Source: Caldilineaceae bacterium (lineage in GTDB: Bacteria > Chloroflexota > Anaerolineae > Caldilineales > Caldilineaceae). From it: a stretch of DNA of 60,836 nt. This document shows, piece by piece, positions 1 to 7,697 of this stretch (position 1 is its first letter; each line of letters starts with the position of its first letter). The notes under the pieces are model-generated. The model had not been told where the DNA came from, did not search any database, and worked only from the letters and a program-made list of their open reading frames with translations. The position numbers and the translations under genes were made by a program. Location: the NCBI GenBank assembly GCA_019637695.1, contig JAHBVG010000033.1:1-60836 (forward strand). Direction: 5' to 3'.

Positions 1-66
1 ATAACTGGTGACTGAGAAAAAGCCTCTGCTCCCAGTCACCAGTCACTATTCCCCATTCACCATTCG
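1..66. repeat. Heptamer repeat tract with small dyad
   Basis: Tandem degenerate 7-mers (CAGTCAC, CAGTCAC, TATTCCC, CATTCAC) fill the gap before the first gene. CTGGTGACTG at 5-14 is the exact reverse complement of CAGTCACCAG at 33-42, so the tract can fold as a hairpin. The element is cut by the left edge of the window. Confidence 0.7.
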
Positions 67-112
67 TGCCGAATCTACACCTGTAGAATCTTGTAACCAA
101 AGGAGACTGCTC

Positions 113-1246
113 ATGGCCTCCCCCGCCCAGAGCATGTCGACCGCAGAGGTCGGCTACCTCCAGGGAATTAACCTGCGAGCTTTTTCGGAATTAGAGGGAG
201 CGGAACGCGCCTTTGCTTCGTTGTATCTTTCCAGCCCCGACGCCATTAATACGCTGCCCCAGCGCGAAGCGACGATCTACGAACTGCTGGCCGACAATGC
301 CGAAGAAACCGAACATTTTACCGAAAACATGAAATTGATCCACGGCTGGCTGGCGGAAAATCCATTCCAGTCGGAAGGCTTGTGCGTCTTCGCCTGTTGG
401 GCGCTCGATTATGTACAGGGCATCCCGCTATCGGTTTCGGTCCCTGATCTGCTGCGTGTAGGGCCGGCGCTTTATCTGCGTCCTCTGGCGGAGCTTCAGG
501 ATGAGTACGAGAATTTCGTCATCGTCGTCGCCGACAATCGCGCCACGCGCATTCTCGAAGTCACGTCGGCGATGGCCGAAACCGCCAAAAAAGTACGCGG
601 GGACGTAACTAATGCCGTGCGCAAAGGCGGCTGGTCGCAGAAACGTTATGCCCGCCGCCGCCAAAAGGAACTGCTCCACTACGCCAAGGAGATCAACGAG
701 GTGCTGAGCGAGTTGATCCGTAAAAAGAAGTACAACCGCATTGTCCTGATGGGATCGATGGAGACATTGGCCGAGTTGGAGTCAGTACTCGATCAGCCCG
801 TAGCCGAGAAAGTCATCGGCAAGCGCACTACCGACACCGCCCAAGGCGAAGCGGATCTGATCGACGAAGCCTATGAACTCTTCTTCGCCGAGGAGCGCGA
901 CGAGGAGATCCGTCTGTGGGATCGCATCAAGGACGAATACCTCAGCGACGGGTTGGCGGTCGTCGGTGCGAAGGATGTGTTGGACGCGCTGCACTTGGGC
1001 CGGATCGAGGAGATCATCGTCACCCGCGACGCCGAAATCAGAGGGACGCGCTGTCGCGACTGTGAGAACATCGTACATGGGACGCCCGAAATCTGCGTGG
1101 TCTGCAAATCGGACTCAGTCTTCACTGTCGATCTGGTGGACGAATTGGTGCGCCGCGCCGAACTCACCAGCGCGGCTGTCGAATTCACCGATCCAATTGA
1201 AGGATTGTCGAAGCAGGGGGATGTGGCGGCGTTGTTGCGCTACTAA
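113..1246 (+). CDS. BaeRF-type (eRF1-like) translation factor
   Basis: A 377-residue protein that looks like a bacterial archaeo-eukaryotic release-factor homologue (BaeRF/VLRF1 group), a family proposed to act on stalled ribosomes by releasing peptidyl-tRNA. The central domain (about 135-265) carries the loop GGWSQKRYARRR at 172-183, the place where eRF1 has its GGQ loop. The C-terminal domain has a zinc-ribbon pattern, C314-x2-C317-x10-C328-x2-C331, as in archaeal aRF1. I chose the ATG at 113 because AGGAG lies 7 bases upstream at 101-105; the frame is open further upstream to 8 but that part is heptamer repeat. It is followed by convergent genes. The family assignment is fairly sure; the exact BaeRF subfamily and whether it is a release factor or a rescue factor are inference. 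Confidence 0.75.
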   Translation: MASPAQSMSTAEVGYLQGINLRAFSELEGAERAFASLYLSSPDAINTLPQREATIYELLADNAEETEHFTENMKLIHGWLAENPFQSEGLCVFACWALDYVQGIPLSVSVPDLLRVGPALYLRPLAELQDEYENFVIVVADNRATRILEVTSAMAETAKKVRGDVTNAVRKGGWSQKRYARRRQKELLHYAKEINEVLSELIRKKKYNRIVLMGSMETLAELESVLDQPVAEKVIGKRTTDTAQGEADLIDEAYELFFAEERDEEIRLWDRIKDEYLSDGLAVVGAKDVLDALHLGRIEEIIVTRDAEIRGTRCRDCENIVHGTPEICVVCKSDSVFTVDLVDELVRRAELTSAAVEFTDPIEGLSKQGDVAALLRY

Positions 1247-1248
1247 AA

Positions 1249-1310
1249 CGTAATGCGTAATCCGTAATTGGTTGAGGCATCTCTACCTTTTGAGTTATGG
1301 ATTACGCATT
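1249..1310. repeat. GTAATGC-type heptamer dyad between convergent genes
   Basis: The 16-base block at 1252-1267 (AATGCGTAATCCGTAA) is repeated inverted at 1295-1310 with one mismatch. It sits between the BaeRF gene and the convergent permease gene, so a hairpin here could act as a bidirectional transcript end, although there is no T-run. Confidence 0.7.
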
Positions 1311-1314
1311 TGCT

Positions 1315-2037
1315 TCAACTGTACAAGTTTTCTTGAAAACGGTTGAAGAGTACAGCCAACAGCGCCAACGTGTAGACGACGCCAACCGCCGTCGCCCACA
1401 GGAAGGGTTCCCCGGCGGCAGCCAGCCAGTAGGCTTTCACCGGCCAGAAGGTGGGGAAGATCCCTAGCAGCCATTGCCAGGGTTCGGGAACCCACCAGGC
1501 TACAAAAGGCCCCAAGGTAAGGATGCCCATGCCCTTCATCACCGCGATCCCCTGTACTTTGTTCTTGGCAAGCGAAGAGAGCAGCAGCGCGAAGATCGGT
1601 GACAGCAGCCCGGCCGCTACGGCTAAGGGCAATAACTTCTCTGGCGATACCACCGCCACCCCAATGAAGGGGATCACGATCAGCACGCCGACAATGCTGA
1701 TGATAACCGGCGCGATCACGCGGTAGAGCGCGTACGTCTGGATGGGCAATGGCGTGACCATCAACGCTGTCAATGTGTTCTGATCGCGCTCATCCAGAAG
1801 TAAGAAGCCTGCCAGGTAGCCGGTCAACATGGGGATGATCAACAGACCAAAAAAAGCAGTGAAGAGCAGATGGTAGGGCGTCAAATCAAAGACATCGGCC
1901 AGCCCTTCCGTCACAAAGGGGATCAGCCAGCGCAGCAATGCCCCCAAGATGATGGGATAGGCCAGCAGGAACAACATCATTGAATCGCGCTGGATATTTT
2001 TGAAATCAACCTTGCTTAGCGCAGGAATTGCATTCAT
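1315..2037 (-). CDS. ABC-2 type transporter permease
   Basis: A 240-residue integral membrane protein with about six hydrophobic segments and a short cytoplasmic loop LDERDQNTLTALMVTPLP typical of ABC-2/fluoroquinolone-export-like permeases. It is the third gene of a minus-strand exporter unit behind the regulator (3809-4288), ATPase (2822-3682) and second permease (2124-2825). The two permeases probably form a heterodimer that works with the single ATPase. The substrate cannot be read from sequence; homologues are annotated as drug or antibiotic exporters. An 86-base gap containing a heptamer tract separates it from the gene before it, so it may be expressed at a different level. Confidence 0.8.
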   Translation of the reverse strand: MNAIPALSKVDFKNIQRDSMMLFLLAYPIILGALLRWLIPFVTEGLADVFDLTPYHLLFTAFFGLLIIPMLTGYLAGFLLLDERDQNTLTALMVTPLPIQTYALYRVIAPVIISIVGVLIVIPFIGVAVVSPEKLLPLAVAAGLLSPIFALLLSSLAKNKVQGIAVMKGMGILTLGPFVAWWVPEPWQWLLGIFPTFWPVKAYWLAAAGEPFLWATAVGVVYTLALLAVLFNRFQENLYS

Positions 2038-2064
2038 GGTTTCGCTCCTGTAATGAAAAAGGCT

Positions 2065-2115
2065 TAATTCGTAATGCGTAATCCGTTACCTGTTGCGGGC
2101 TACTCGTTACGCATT
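2065..2115. repeat. GTAATGC-type heptamer tract
   Basis: Consecutive 7-mers GTAATGC, GTAATCC, GTTACCT lie between the two permease genes. GTTACGCATT at 2106-2115 pairs with AATGCGTAAT near 2073-2082 apart from one position. Same word family as at 1249-1310. Confidence 0.6.
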
Positions 2116-2123
2116 CCTCATTC

Positions 2124-2825
2124 CTATCCGCCCACCTTGCGCGCAATCGCGTTCGTGAACGTCCGGCTGGCCCACCAGTAGCTGAGGATGGTCAGCCCCA
2201 GCAGGTAGATCAGCGCGTAACTGATCTTCCACAGGGCAACCGGGCCAAACGTAGCCTCCAGTAACACCAGGCCTGGCGTGCTGGGGATTACGTAGAGCAG
2301 CCAGTGATCCCACAGGCCGAAGTAGCCGATCAGCGGGATCTGCATCACGAACAGAAAGAAGACGGCTGGCAGCAGGAATTCGTTGATGCCGGTGTAGCGG
2401 GCGGCGATGGCAAAGCCGAGGAGCGTCAACGGCACCGACATGGCCGCGACTGAGATCACATACCATCCCCAGTTCAGCCTCGTTCCATAGGTGAGCAACG
2501 TTACGATGGCGCCCACGACAATCGCGATCAGCGTCAGTGTGGCGATCTTGGTGGTCAGGTATTCCCAGATTCGCAGCGGCGTCACCACCAGCCCTTCGAT
2601 CACCCGATCCCCCTTTTCCAGATAGTAGAGCGCGGCCATGAAAAAGAAGCCGAAGACCGAGAGATCGAGGAAGAGGACCGACACCAGCAATGGCACGATC
2701 CCGGCCTCTGGAACCTGATAGAGGATAGCCGTCCAGACCAGCGTAATGAAGGCCGCAGCATAGTAGATCCCCTGTCGCCATTGGATCTTCGTTTCCCAGC
2801 GTAGTGAAGAAAGTAAACGGCTCAT
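2124..2825 (-). CDS. ABC transporter permease, fluoroquinolone-export-like
   Basis: A 233-residue membrane protein with six predicted hydrophobic segments and the loop LEKGDRVIEGLVVTPLRIWE, which matches the core of ABC-2 permeases of the Rv2686c/Rv2687c type. Its ATG overlaps the TGA of the ATPase gene in an ATGA arrangement (2822-2825), which indicates translational coupling. It most likely forms the membrane part of the exporter with the permease at 1315-2037. No substrate-specific feature can be seen. Confidence 0.8.
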   Translation of the reverse strand: MSRLLSSLRWETKIQWRQGIYYAAAFITLVWTAILYQVPEAGIVPLLVSVLFLDLSVFGFFFMAALYYLEKGDRVIEGLVVTPLRIWEYLTTKIATLTLIAIVVGAIVTLLTYGTRLNWGWYVISVAAMSVPLTLLGFAIAARYTGINEFLLPAVFFLFVMQIPLIGYFGLWDHWLLYVIPSTPGLVLLEATFGPVALWKISYALIYLLGLTILSYWWASRTFTNAIARKVGG

Positions 2826-3682
2826 ATCAAACTCCGCCCTGTGGTCTTGATGAAGATATCCTCCAGCGTCGCCTCCTGCGTGTGGATCGTTTCGATCTGG
2901 TTCTCGCGCAGCACTTGCCAGAACGCTTTGTTCTCAGCCAGATCGTCCAATGGGAAGTCGGACGATTTAGCGCCCGCCCCATTCAGATGATATTCCACAC
3001 GCACGCGACGTTCACCGTGTTGTAGCTTAAGATTGCGCGGCGAGTCGATCAACGTAATGCGCCCATCCACCATAAAGGCGACCCGGTCACAGAGTTGTTC
3101 GGCCACGGCCATATCGTGCGTTGTCAAAAAGATGGTTCGACCGGCGGCCTTCTGCGCCAGGACAATCTCTTTGACCTTGCGGCTGTTGACCGGATCCAAA
3201 CCGGTGGTCGGCTCATCAAGGAAAAGCAGCTCCGGGTTGTGCAACAGCGCGCGCACAAAGTTGAGGCGCATTTGCATCCCTTTGGAGAACTGGCTCACGC
3301 GCGTATTGGCGTCATCCTTGAGGCCAACCATCTCTAGCAGCGCCAGCGGATCCGCTGTCTTGCCGCTGTAAAGCGAGCGGAAGAGTTCTAAATTCTCTGC
3401 GGCCGTCAGCTTTTGGTAATGGTTGGGCAGTTCAAAGGCTACGCCCACCCGCTCGTAGTAGCGACTATCCCACGTTTTGAGATCCTGCCCAAAGACCTTG
3501 ATCTCGCCCTGATAGTCGCGCAGCAGCTTGATCAGCACCTTCTGCGTCGTACTCTTCCCCGCGCCGCTCGGCCCCAGGAAGCCAAAGATCTCCCCCTTTT
3601 CAACCGCAAAATCGATCTCCTTCACCGCCGGCTGCACGCCCTTGGGATAGGTATAAATGAGATTCCGAACTTCAATAAGCAT
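2822..3682 (-). CDS. ABC exporter ATPase subunit
   Basis: A 286-residue nucleotide-binding subunit. Walker A is GPSGAGKS at residues 37-44, the signature is SKGMQ rather than LSGGQ, and Walker B with D-loop reads LLFLDEPTTGLDP, followed by the switch histidine in TTHD. The C-terminal extension of about 70 residues is usual for ABC-2 exporter ATPases. I start it at the ATG at 3682, preceded by an AAGGA ribosome site; the frame is open to 3784, but that part is made of repeat-derived codons. It is co-transcribed with the GbsR-like regulator upstream and the two permeases downstream. Drug or toxin export is the usual role of such units and is inference here. Confidence 0.88.
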   Translation of the reverse strand: MLIEVRNLIYTYPKGVQPAVKEIDFAVEKGEIFGFLGPSGAGKSTTQKVLIKLLRDYQGEIKVFGQDLKTWDSRYYERVGVAFELPNHYQKLTAAENLELFRSLYSGKTADPLALLEMVGLKDDANTRVSQFSKGMQMRLNFVRALLHNPELLFLDEPTTGLDPVNSRKVKEIVLAQKAAGRTIFLTTHDMAVAEQLCDRVAFMVDGRITLIDSPRNLKLQHGERRVRVEYHLNGAGAKSSDFPLDDLAENKAFWQVLRENQIETIHTQEATLEDIFIKTTGRSLI

Positions 3683-3704
3683 GTGAATTCCTTGTCCTTG
3701 TTTA

Positions 3705-3832
3705 GATAGGCGGCGGTCCGCAGACGGTGGACGGCAGACCGCAGACGGCGGATGATGCGATGATGCGCCGAGCGGAATACCCAATATCCAATACCCAATA
3801 CACGGTCCCTAATCCCCAGTCCCCAATCCCCT
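3705..3832. repeat. Two heptamer families, running into the gbsR-like gene
   Basis: CAGACGG-type 7-mers (about 3712-3750) are followed by CCCAATA and CCCCAGT/CCCCAAT 7-mers (3779-3831). The second block overlaps the 3' end of the regulator gene, whose last codons (GLGTGD, stop) are written in repeat units. Confidence 0.75.
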
Positions 3833-4288
3833 CTCCGCGCGCCAGCGTTCCAATAGCGCCGGGTATTCCCGATCCATAAAGGCGTAGAGATCGTACATCT
3901 CTTCCAACCGTTCCCGACGTGGGCCGTCGGCTTCGTCGAGCAGAGCCAATCCGCGTTCGGCCAGTTGTAAAAAGAGCGTGAATTGATTCTGCTTCTCCCC
4001 TAGCACACGGGACCACATATGCGGCACAAGTTGGTAATAGTCGCGCCGTTCGCCTGGCAGGCTGATCCGTTCGATAAAGCCAAATTGGATCAACGTGCGT
4101 GTCCCTGTGCTGATGGAACTCTTGCTGGACTGTAACGCCTCAGTCAGATCATTCATCGTCTGCTGCGGTGGGTCGCAGATGAGCAGCCACGCCAGGATGC
4201 GCCCCGTGATGCGCGGCAGCCCCATTTGTTCCCAGTAGAGGCCGAATTCCTCAATATATTTCTGTTCCTCTTGCGTTGGTTTCGCCAT
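3809..4288 (-). CDS. GbsR/MarR-family transcriptional regulator
   Basis: A 159-residue winged-helix protein of the GbsR branch of MarR regulators. The segment ITGRILAWLLICDPPQ followed by LTEALQSSKSSISTGTRTLIQFGFIERI is the typical helix-turn-helix and recognition helix, and ISLPGERRDYYQL forms the wing. It heads the exporter unit on the minus strand and probably represses it. A sigma70-type promoter overlapped by an inverted repeat lies just upstream (4330-4368), consistent with autoregulation. The extreme C terminus is encoded by heptamer repeats and is probably not functional sequence. Confidence 0.82.
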   Translation of the reverse strand: MAKPTQEEQKYIEEFGLYWEQMGLPRITGRILAWLLICDPPQQTMNDLTEALQSSKSSISTGTRTLIQFGFIERISLPGERRDYYQLVPHMWSRVLGEKQNQFTLFLQLAERGLALLDEADGPRRERLEEMYDLYAFMDREYPALLERWRAERGLGTGD

Positions 4289-4329
4289 AAATCCCTTCTT
4301 TTTTCCGGTGAATCAAGAATCGTGGTGTT

Positions 4330-4368
4330 AGTCTAATTCATTTCGTTTGTTCTGTCAATACCGAACAA
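4330..4368 (-). promoter_or_regulatory. Promoter and likely operator of the GbsR-exporter unit
   Basis: On the minus strand TTGACA (4358-4353) and TAGACT (4335-4330) are separated by 17 bases. The inverted repeat TTGTTC-N10-GAACAA (4347-4368) covers the -35 box. The position fits an operator for the regulator whose gene starts at 4288. The boxes are seen; the regulator assignment is inference. Confidence 0.7.
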
Positions 4369-4529
4369 TCAAAAACTACAAGATACAAGATGGACTGATA
4401 TATCTGGAATTGCTGGATCAACATGATGAGGATTGACGGGAGCCGTTCTTGTAATGTACCTTTAGATGGATTGGCGATACTTCCTTCGCCGGTTTGTTGA
4501 GATAAATAGACCTTGATAGAGATAGAACC

Positions 4530-6542
4530 ATGTCCATTCTGACTTTTTCGAACCTGACCCAATCCTACGGGGATTTTGATGTTTTTGTGGGGATCAGCGC
4601 AGCCATCCCCAACGAAGGAAAGATCGGCCTTGTCGGCCAAAATGGTGTGGGCAAAACCACCCTGCTGCGCATCCTTGCCAGGCTCGACCCCCCTTCCGCT
4701 GGATCGGTTTCGGTGGCCCGCGGCGCCACCATCGGCTATCTACGCCAGGAAGCTATGGAAGCCTTCGTCGGTCGCGACAATACCATCTACGCCGAGATGC
4801 TCACCGTTTTCAAAGATCTCAAGCGGAAAGAAGCGAAGTTGCGCGAGCTAGAGCATCAAATGGCTGAAGGGGACTCGTCCGAAGGATTGCTGGAGATCTA
4901 CAGCCGCGCCCAAGAGGAATTTGAACATGCCGGCGGCTATGATTACGAGGTTCGCATAGGTCAGGTACTCCAGGGCCTCGGCTTCGGCCGTGAGGATTGG
5001 AATATACCGCTCAGCCATCTTAGCGGCGGGCAGAAGACGCGCGCGCTGTTGGGGCGTCTGCTTTTGGAACGTCCATCGCTGCTCATCCTCGACGAGCCAA
5101 CCAATCACCTGGATGTGGAAGCCATCGAATGGTTGGAAGGTGTGCTGCGCATCTGGGATGGCGCGCTGCTCATTGTCTCCCATGATCGCTTCTTTTTGGA
5201 TCGGGTGGTCAACCGCATTTGGGAAATGAGCCGCACCGGTATGGAAGAGTACCGGGGCAACTACAGCGCCTATGTGCAGCAACGTCAGGAACGCTGGGCC
5301 TTGCGCGAGACGGAGTTCGAGACCATCCGCGAGAAGTTCCTCAAAGAGTTGGATTACGTCAAACGCAACATCGCCCGCGACGCCACCAGCAATATGGCTA
5401 AAGGGCGATTGCAACGGCTGATCCGCGAGGTGAAAGTAGTGGAAGCGGGCGGGCTTGGGCTCCTCAACAGCAAAAACTGGGGCCAGGTGATGGAAGAGGT
5501 CAACATCTCTGACACCAAATGGAGCGTGATGGATGTGGAGCAGCACATCAAAGCCTTGCGCAGTCCTTTGCTGCGCCCACCGGCGTTGAACTTCCGACTT
5601 AACAGCAAGCTGCGCAGTGGGAAAATCGTGTTGCGCACAAGCGAGATGACGATTGGCTACCCCAACGTATCCCTCTTTGTCACCGATCCGCTGGAATTGC
5701 ATCGGGGCGAGTGCGCGGCGTTGATCGGTCCTAACGGGACGGGCAAGACGACCTTCCTGCGCACGTTGATGGCGCAGCTTGAACCACTCTCCGGTCAGAT
5801 CCAATTTGGGGCCAGTTTGAAGACCGGCTACTTTGCCCAGGCGCATGACAAACTCAACCCCGAAAACAGTGTATTGGATGAACTCCTTGCCCACAAACAC
5901 ATGTTGTTGGGGCAGGCGCGCAGTTACCTGGCCCAATATCTCTTCCGCGGCGACGATGTTTATAAAACCGTGAGCATGTTGAGCGGCGGCGAGCGAGCGC
6001 GGCTGGCGCTGGCAATCCTGGCCTTGGAAGGGGCGAATCTGCTGCTGCTCGATGAGCCGACCAACCATTTGGATATCCCCGCGCAGGAGGTTCTCCAAGA
6101 GGTGTTGGAGAACTTCGACGGATCGATCCTCCTCGTGTCGCATGATCGCTATCTGATCGACCGATTGGCAACGCAGATCTGGGAACTGCGCGACGGGCGC
6201 TTGCATGTTTCTCCGCTCTCGTATCAGGAATATATTGCTGCCCGCGACGCCGCCCGCGAAGCGGAGCGGGCGTCCACGACTGAGCAGCGCGCGGCCAAAA
6301 ACGACGAACAGCGCGGGGATCGCGCCCAACGTGGCGAAGAACGCCGGCGCGCCCAACAAGTCTCGGCCTTGGAAGCAGAGATCCACCGGCTCGAAGCGCA
6401 CCTTGCTTCCTTGGAAGATGCCCTGGCTGCTGCCAGCCGCAAACAAGATCTGGCCGCCATCCAAAAGTTGAGCGCAGATTACGGCGCCACCCAGTCCACA
6501 TTGGAAGAACAGATGGAGACATGGGCAGCCCTGGCAGGGTGA
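4530..6542 (+). CDS. ABC-F family ATPase (EttA/Uup/YdiF-like)
   Basis: A 670-residue soluble protein with two ABC cassettes and no membrane segments. Cassette 1 has Walker A GQNGVGKT (36-43) and LSGGQ; cassette 2 has GPNGTGKT near 400-407 and LSGGE near 484; both have LDEPTNHLD. Between them lies the charged interdomain linker, and the last 90 residues are a charged coiled coil as in Uup and YdiF. ABC-F proteins bind the ribosomal E site and modulate stalled ribosomes, and some give antibiotic protection. Nearby, a BaeRF-like factor is also ribosome-linked, but they are not in one operon. Uup/YdiF is a better match than EttA because of the C-terminal coiled coil. Confidence 0.88.
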   Translation: MSILTFSNLTQSYGDFDVFVGISAAIPNEGKIGLVGQNGVGKTTLLRILARLDPPSAGSVSVARGATIGYLRQEAMEAFVGRDNTIYAEMLTVFKDLKRKEAKLRELEHQMAEGDSSEGLLEIYSRAQEEFEHAGGYDYEVRIGQVLQGLGFGREDWNIPLSHLSGGQKTRALLGRLLLERPSLLILDEPTNHLDVEAIEWLEGVLRIWDGALLIVSHDRFFLDRVVNRIWEMSRTGMEEYRGNYSAYVQQRQERWALRETEFETIREKFLKELDYVKRNIARDATSNMAKGRLQRLIREVKVVEAGGLGLLNSKNWGQVMEEVNISDTKWSVMDVEQHIKALRSPLLRPPALNFRLNSKLRSGKIVLRTSEMTIGYPNVSLFVTDPLELHRGECAALIGPNGTGKTTFLRTLMAQLEPLSGQIQFGASLKTGYFAQAHDKLNPENSVLDELLAHKHMLLGQARSYLAQYLFRGDDVYKTVSMLSGGERARLALAILALEGANLLLLDEPTNHLDIPAQEVLQEVLENFDGSILLVSHDRYLIDRLATQIWELRDGRLHVSPLSYQEYIAARDAAREAERASTTEQRAAKNDEQRGDRAQRGEERRRAQQVSALEAEIHRLEAHLASLEDALAAASRKQDLAAIQKLSADYGATQSTLEEQMETWAALAG

Positions 6543-6579
6543 GTGGAGAGGTAAGAGGTGAGGGAGGGAAGAAGGGAAG

Positions 6580-6690
6580 AAGAGATGATGAGTATCGACA
6601 TTCATCATCCCATCATCTCTTTCCTGATCGCCGGGGTTCGCGAAAGTTGTTTTGCCGCAATTCTGTAGGGGCGCACCCCCGTGTGCGCCC
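6580..6690. repeat. Intergenic hairpins, one of the GTAGGGGC type
   Basis: Downstream of the ABC-F gene a GAGATGATG/CATCATCTC dyad (about 6580-6622) is followed by GTAGG at 6665-6669 and the palindrome GGGCGCAC (6669-6676)/GTGCGCCC (6683-6690). Related short palindromes recur at 16776, 25875 and 47774. Confidence 0.55.
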
Positions 6691-6708
6691 ACTGCTAACA
6701 CAACCGGC

Positions 6709-6750
6709 CCTAATCCCCAGTCCCTGATCCCTAGTCCCCAATCCCCAATG
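6709..6750. repeat. CCCCAGT/CCCCAAT heptamer tract
   Basis: Consecutive degenerate 7-mers (CTAATCC, CCAGTCC, CTGATCC, CTAGTCC, CCAATCC, CCAATG) stop two bases before the -35 box of the next promoter. Confidence 0.75.
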
Positions 6751-6751
6751 A

Positions 6752-6806
6752 TTGACATTTCACATTCACCTCTCCTATAATTTGTCTGACAATTATTGTC
6801 TGACAA
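6752..6806 (+). promoter_or_regulatory. Consensus sigma70 promoter with tandem palindromic operators
   Basis: TTGACA (6752-6757) and TATAAT (6776-6781) both match the consensus exactly, with an 18-base spacer. Immediately downstream two identical copies of the palindrome TTGTCTGACAA lie at 6782-6792 and 6796-6806, covering the expected start of transcription. The regulator gene begins at 6840, so these are very probably its own operators, giving repression by blocking initiation. Confidence 0.85.
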
Positions 6807-6839
6807 CCCTCGTCTCTGTCGAATCAGGGAAGTTAGTTT

Positions 6840-7589
6840 ATGTCGTCAACCGCTGACGAACCACGCGCTCTACCACGCTATATTCAGGTTGAAGCTGCTC
6901 TGCGCACATTGCTAGAGACCGGCGGCTATCGGCCTGGGGATAAGCTGCCCCCTGAACCTTCCCTGGCCCAACAGATGGAAGTGAGCCGGGCGACGTTGCG
7001 CGAGGCGCTGCGCAGCTTTGAGCAACAGGGGATCATCAGCCGCCGTCAGGGCATGGGGACCTTCGTCAACCGCCGTCCGCTCTATATTGAAAGCGGGCTG
7101 GAGACGCTGGAATCGATTGAACTCCTGTTGCAGAGTCGCCAGCTTACCCCCACCCTCAAAAGGAGACAGGCGCGCAGCGAACGAGCGCTGCCTAAAGCCG
7201 CGAGTCGCCTTGCCCTCAAAGAGGGGACGCCGTTGACGGTGGTGAGCAGCACCTATGCCGTGGACGAGCAGTGCGTGGCTTATCTGTTAGAAGTCGCTCC
7301 GGCTGGGCTTGTCGCCGAGGAGGCGATCAGCGGGGAGACCACTTCGTTACTGGCATACATGATCGAGGAAAAGGGCCATTTTGATATTGCCTACGCCGTC
7401 GCCCATATTGCCCCGATCCACGGCAGCGAGGAAATCTGCGCCGCGTTGGAAATCGGCAGCGAAACGCTCCTCTTCTTCATCGACCAGACCGTTTACACCA
7501 GCACGAACCTGCCCTGCTATTATTCGCGCAACTACTATTTGCCCACCGTCTTCGACTTTCACCTGATCCGCAGAATTCGGGAAACGTAG
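6840..7589 (+). CDS. GntR-family regulator with UTRA domain (HutC type)
   Basis: A 249-residue repressor. Residues about 12-78 form the GntR winged helix (YRPGDKLPPEPSLAQQMEVSRATLREAL, then RRQGMGTFV). Residues about 100-245 form a UTRA effector domain of the HutC/FarR type, which binds small metabolites. It heads the cluster that encodes a YgeY-like hydrolase, carbamate kinase and a carbamoyltransferase, so the effector is probably an intermediate of that pathway. The promoter ahead of it has two TTGTCTGACAA palindromes, which suggests autorepression and co-regulation of the next gene 108 bases downstream. The start at 6840 is the first in-frame Met after the operators; no strong Shine-Dalgarno site is visible. 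Confidence 0.88.
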   Translation: MSSTADEPRALPRYIQVEAALRTLLETGGYRPGDKLPPEPSLAQQMEVSRATLREALRSFEQQGIISRRQGMGTFVNRRPLYIESGLETLESIELLLQSRQLTPTLKRRQARSERALPKAASRLALKEGTPLTVVSSTYAVDEQCVAYLLEVAPAGLVAEEAISGETTSLLAYMIEEKGHFDIAYAVAHIAPIHGSEEICAALEIGSETLLFFIDQTVYTSTNLPCYYSRNYYLPTVFDFHLIRRIRET

Positions 7590-7595
7590 GCGAGG

Positions 7596-7655
7596 ACAGG
7601 TGGCAGGTTTACAGATGGCAAGTTTGCAGGTTTGCAAGTGGCAGGTGACAATCGT
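7596..7655. repeat. GCAGGTT/GCAAGTG heptamer tract
   Basis: Degenerate 7-mers (TGGCAGG, TTTACAG, ATGGCAA, GTTTGCA, GGTTTGC, AAGTGGC) fill the gap between the regulator and hydrolase genes. Confidence 0.65.
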
Positions 7656-7697
7656 TCTTGCAATTCGCAATTCGCCTCATCCACAAGGAAAGCATCT

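Noticed and set aside
4848..6806. A 652-codon frame on the minus strand
   Set aside because: It is antisense to the well-supported ABC-F gene, has no recognisable domain, and contains codons from repeat sequence.
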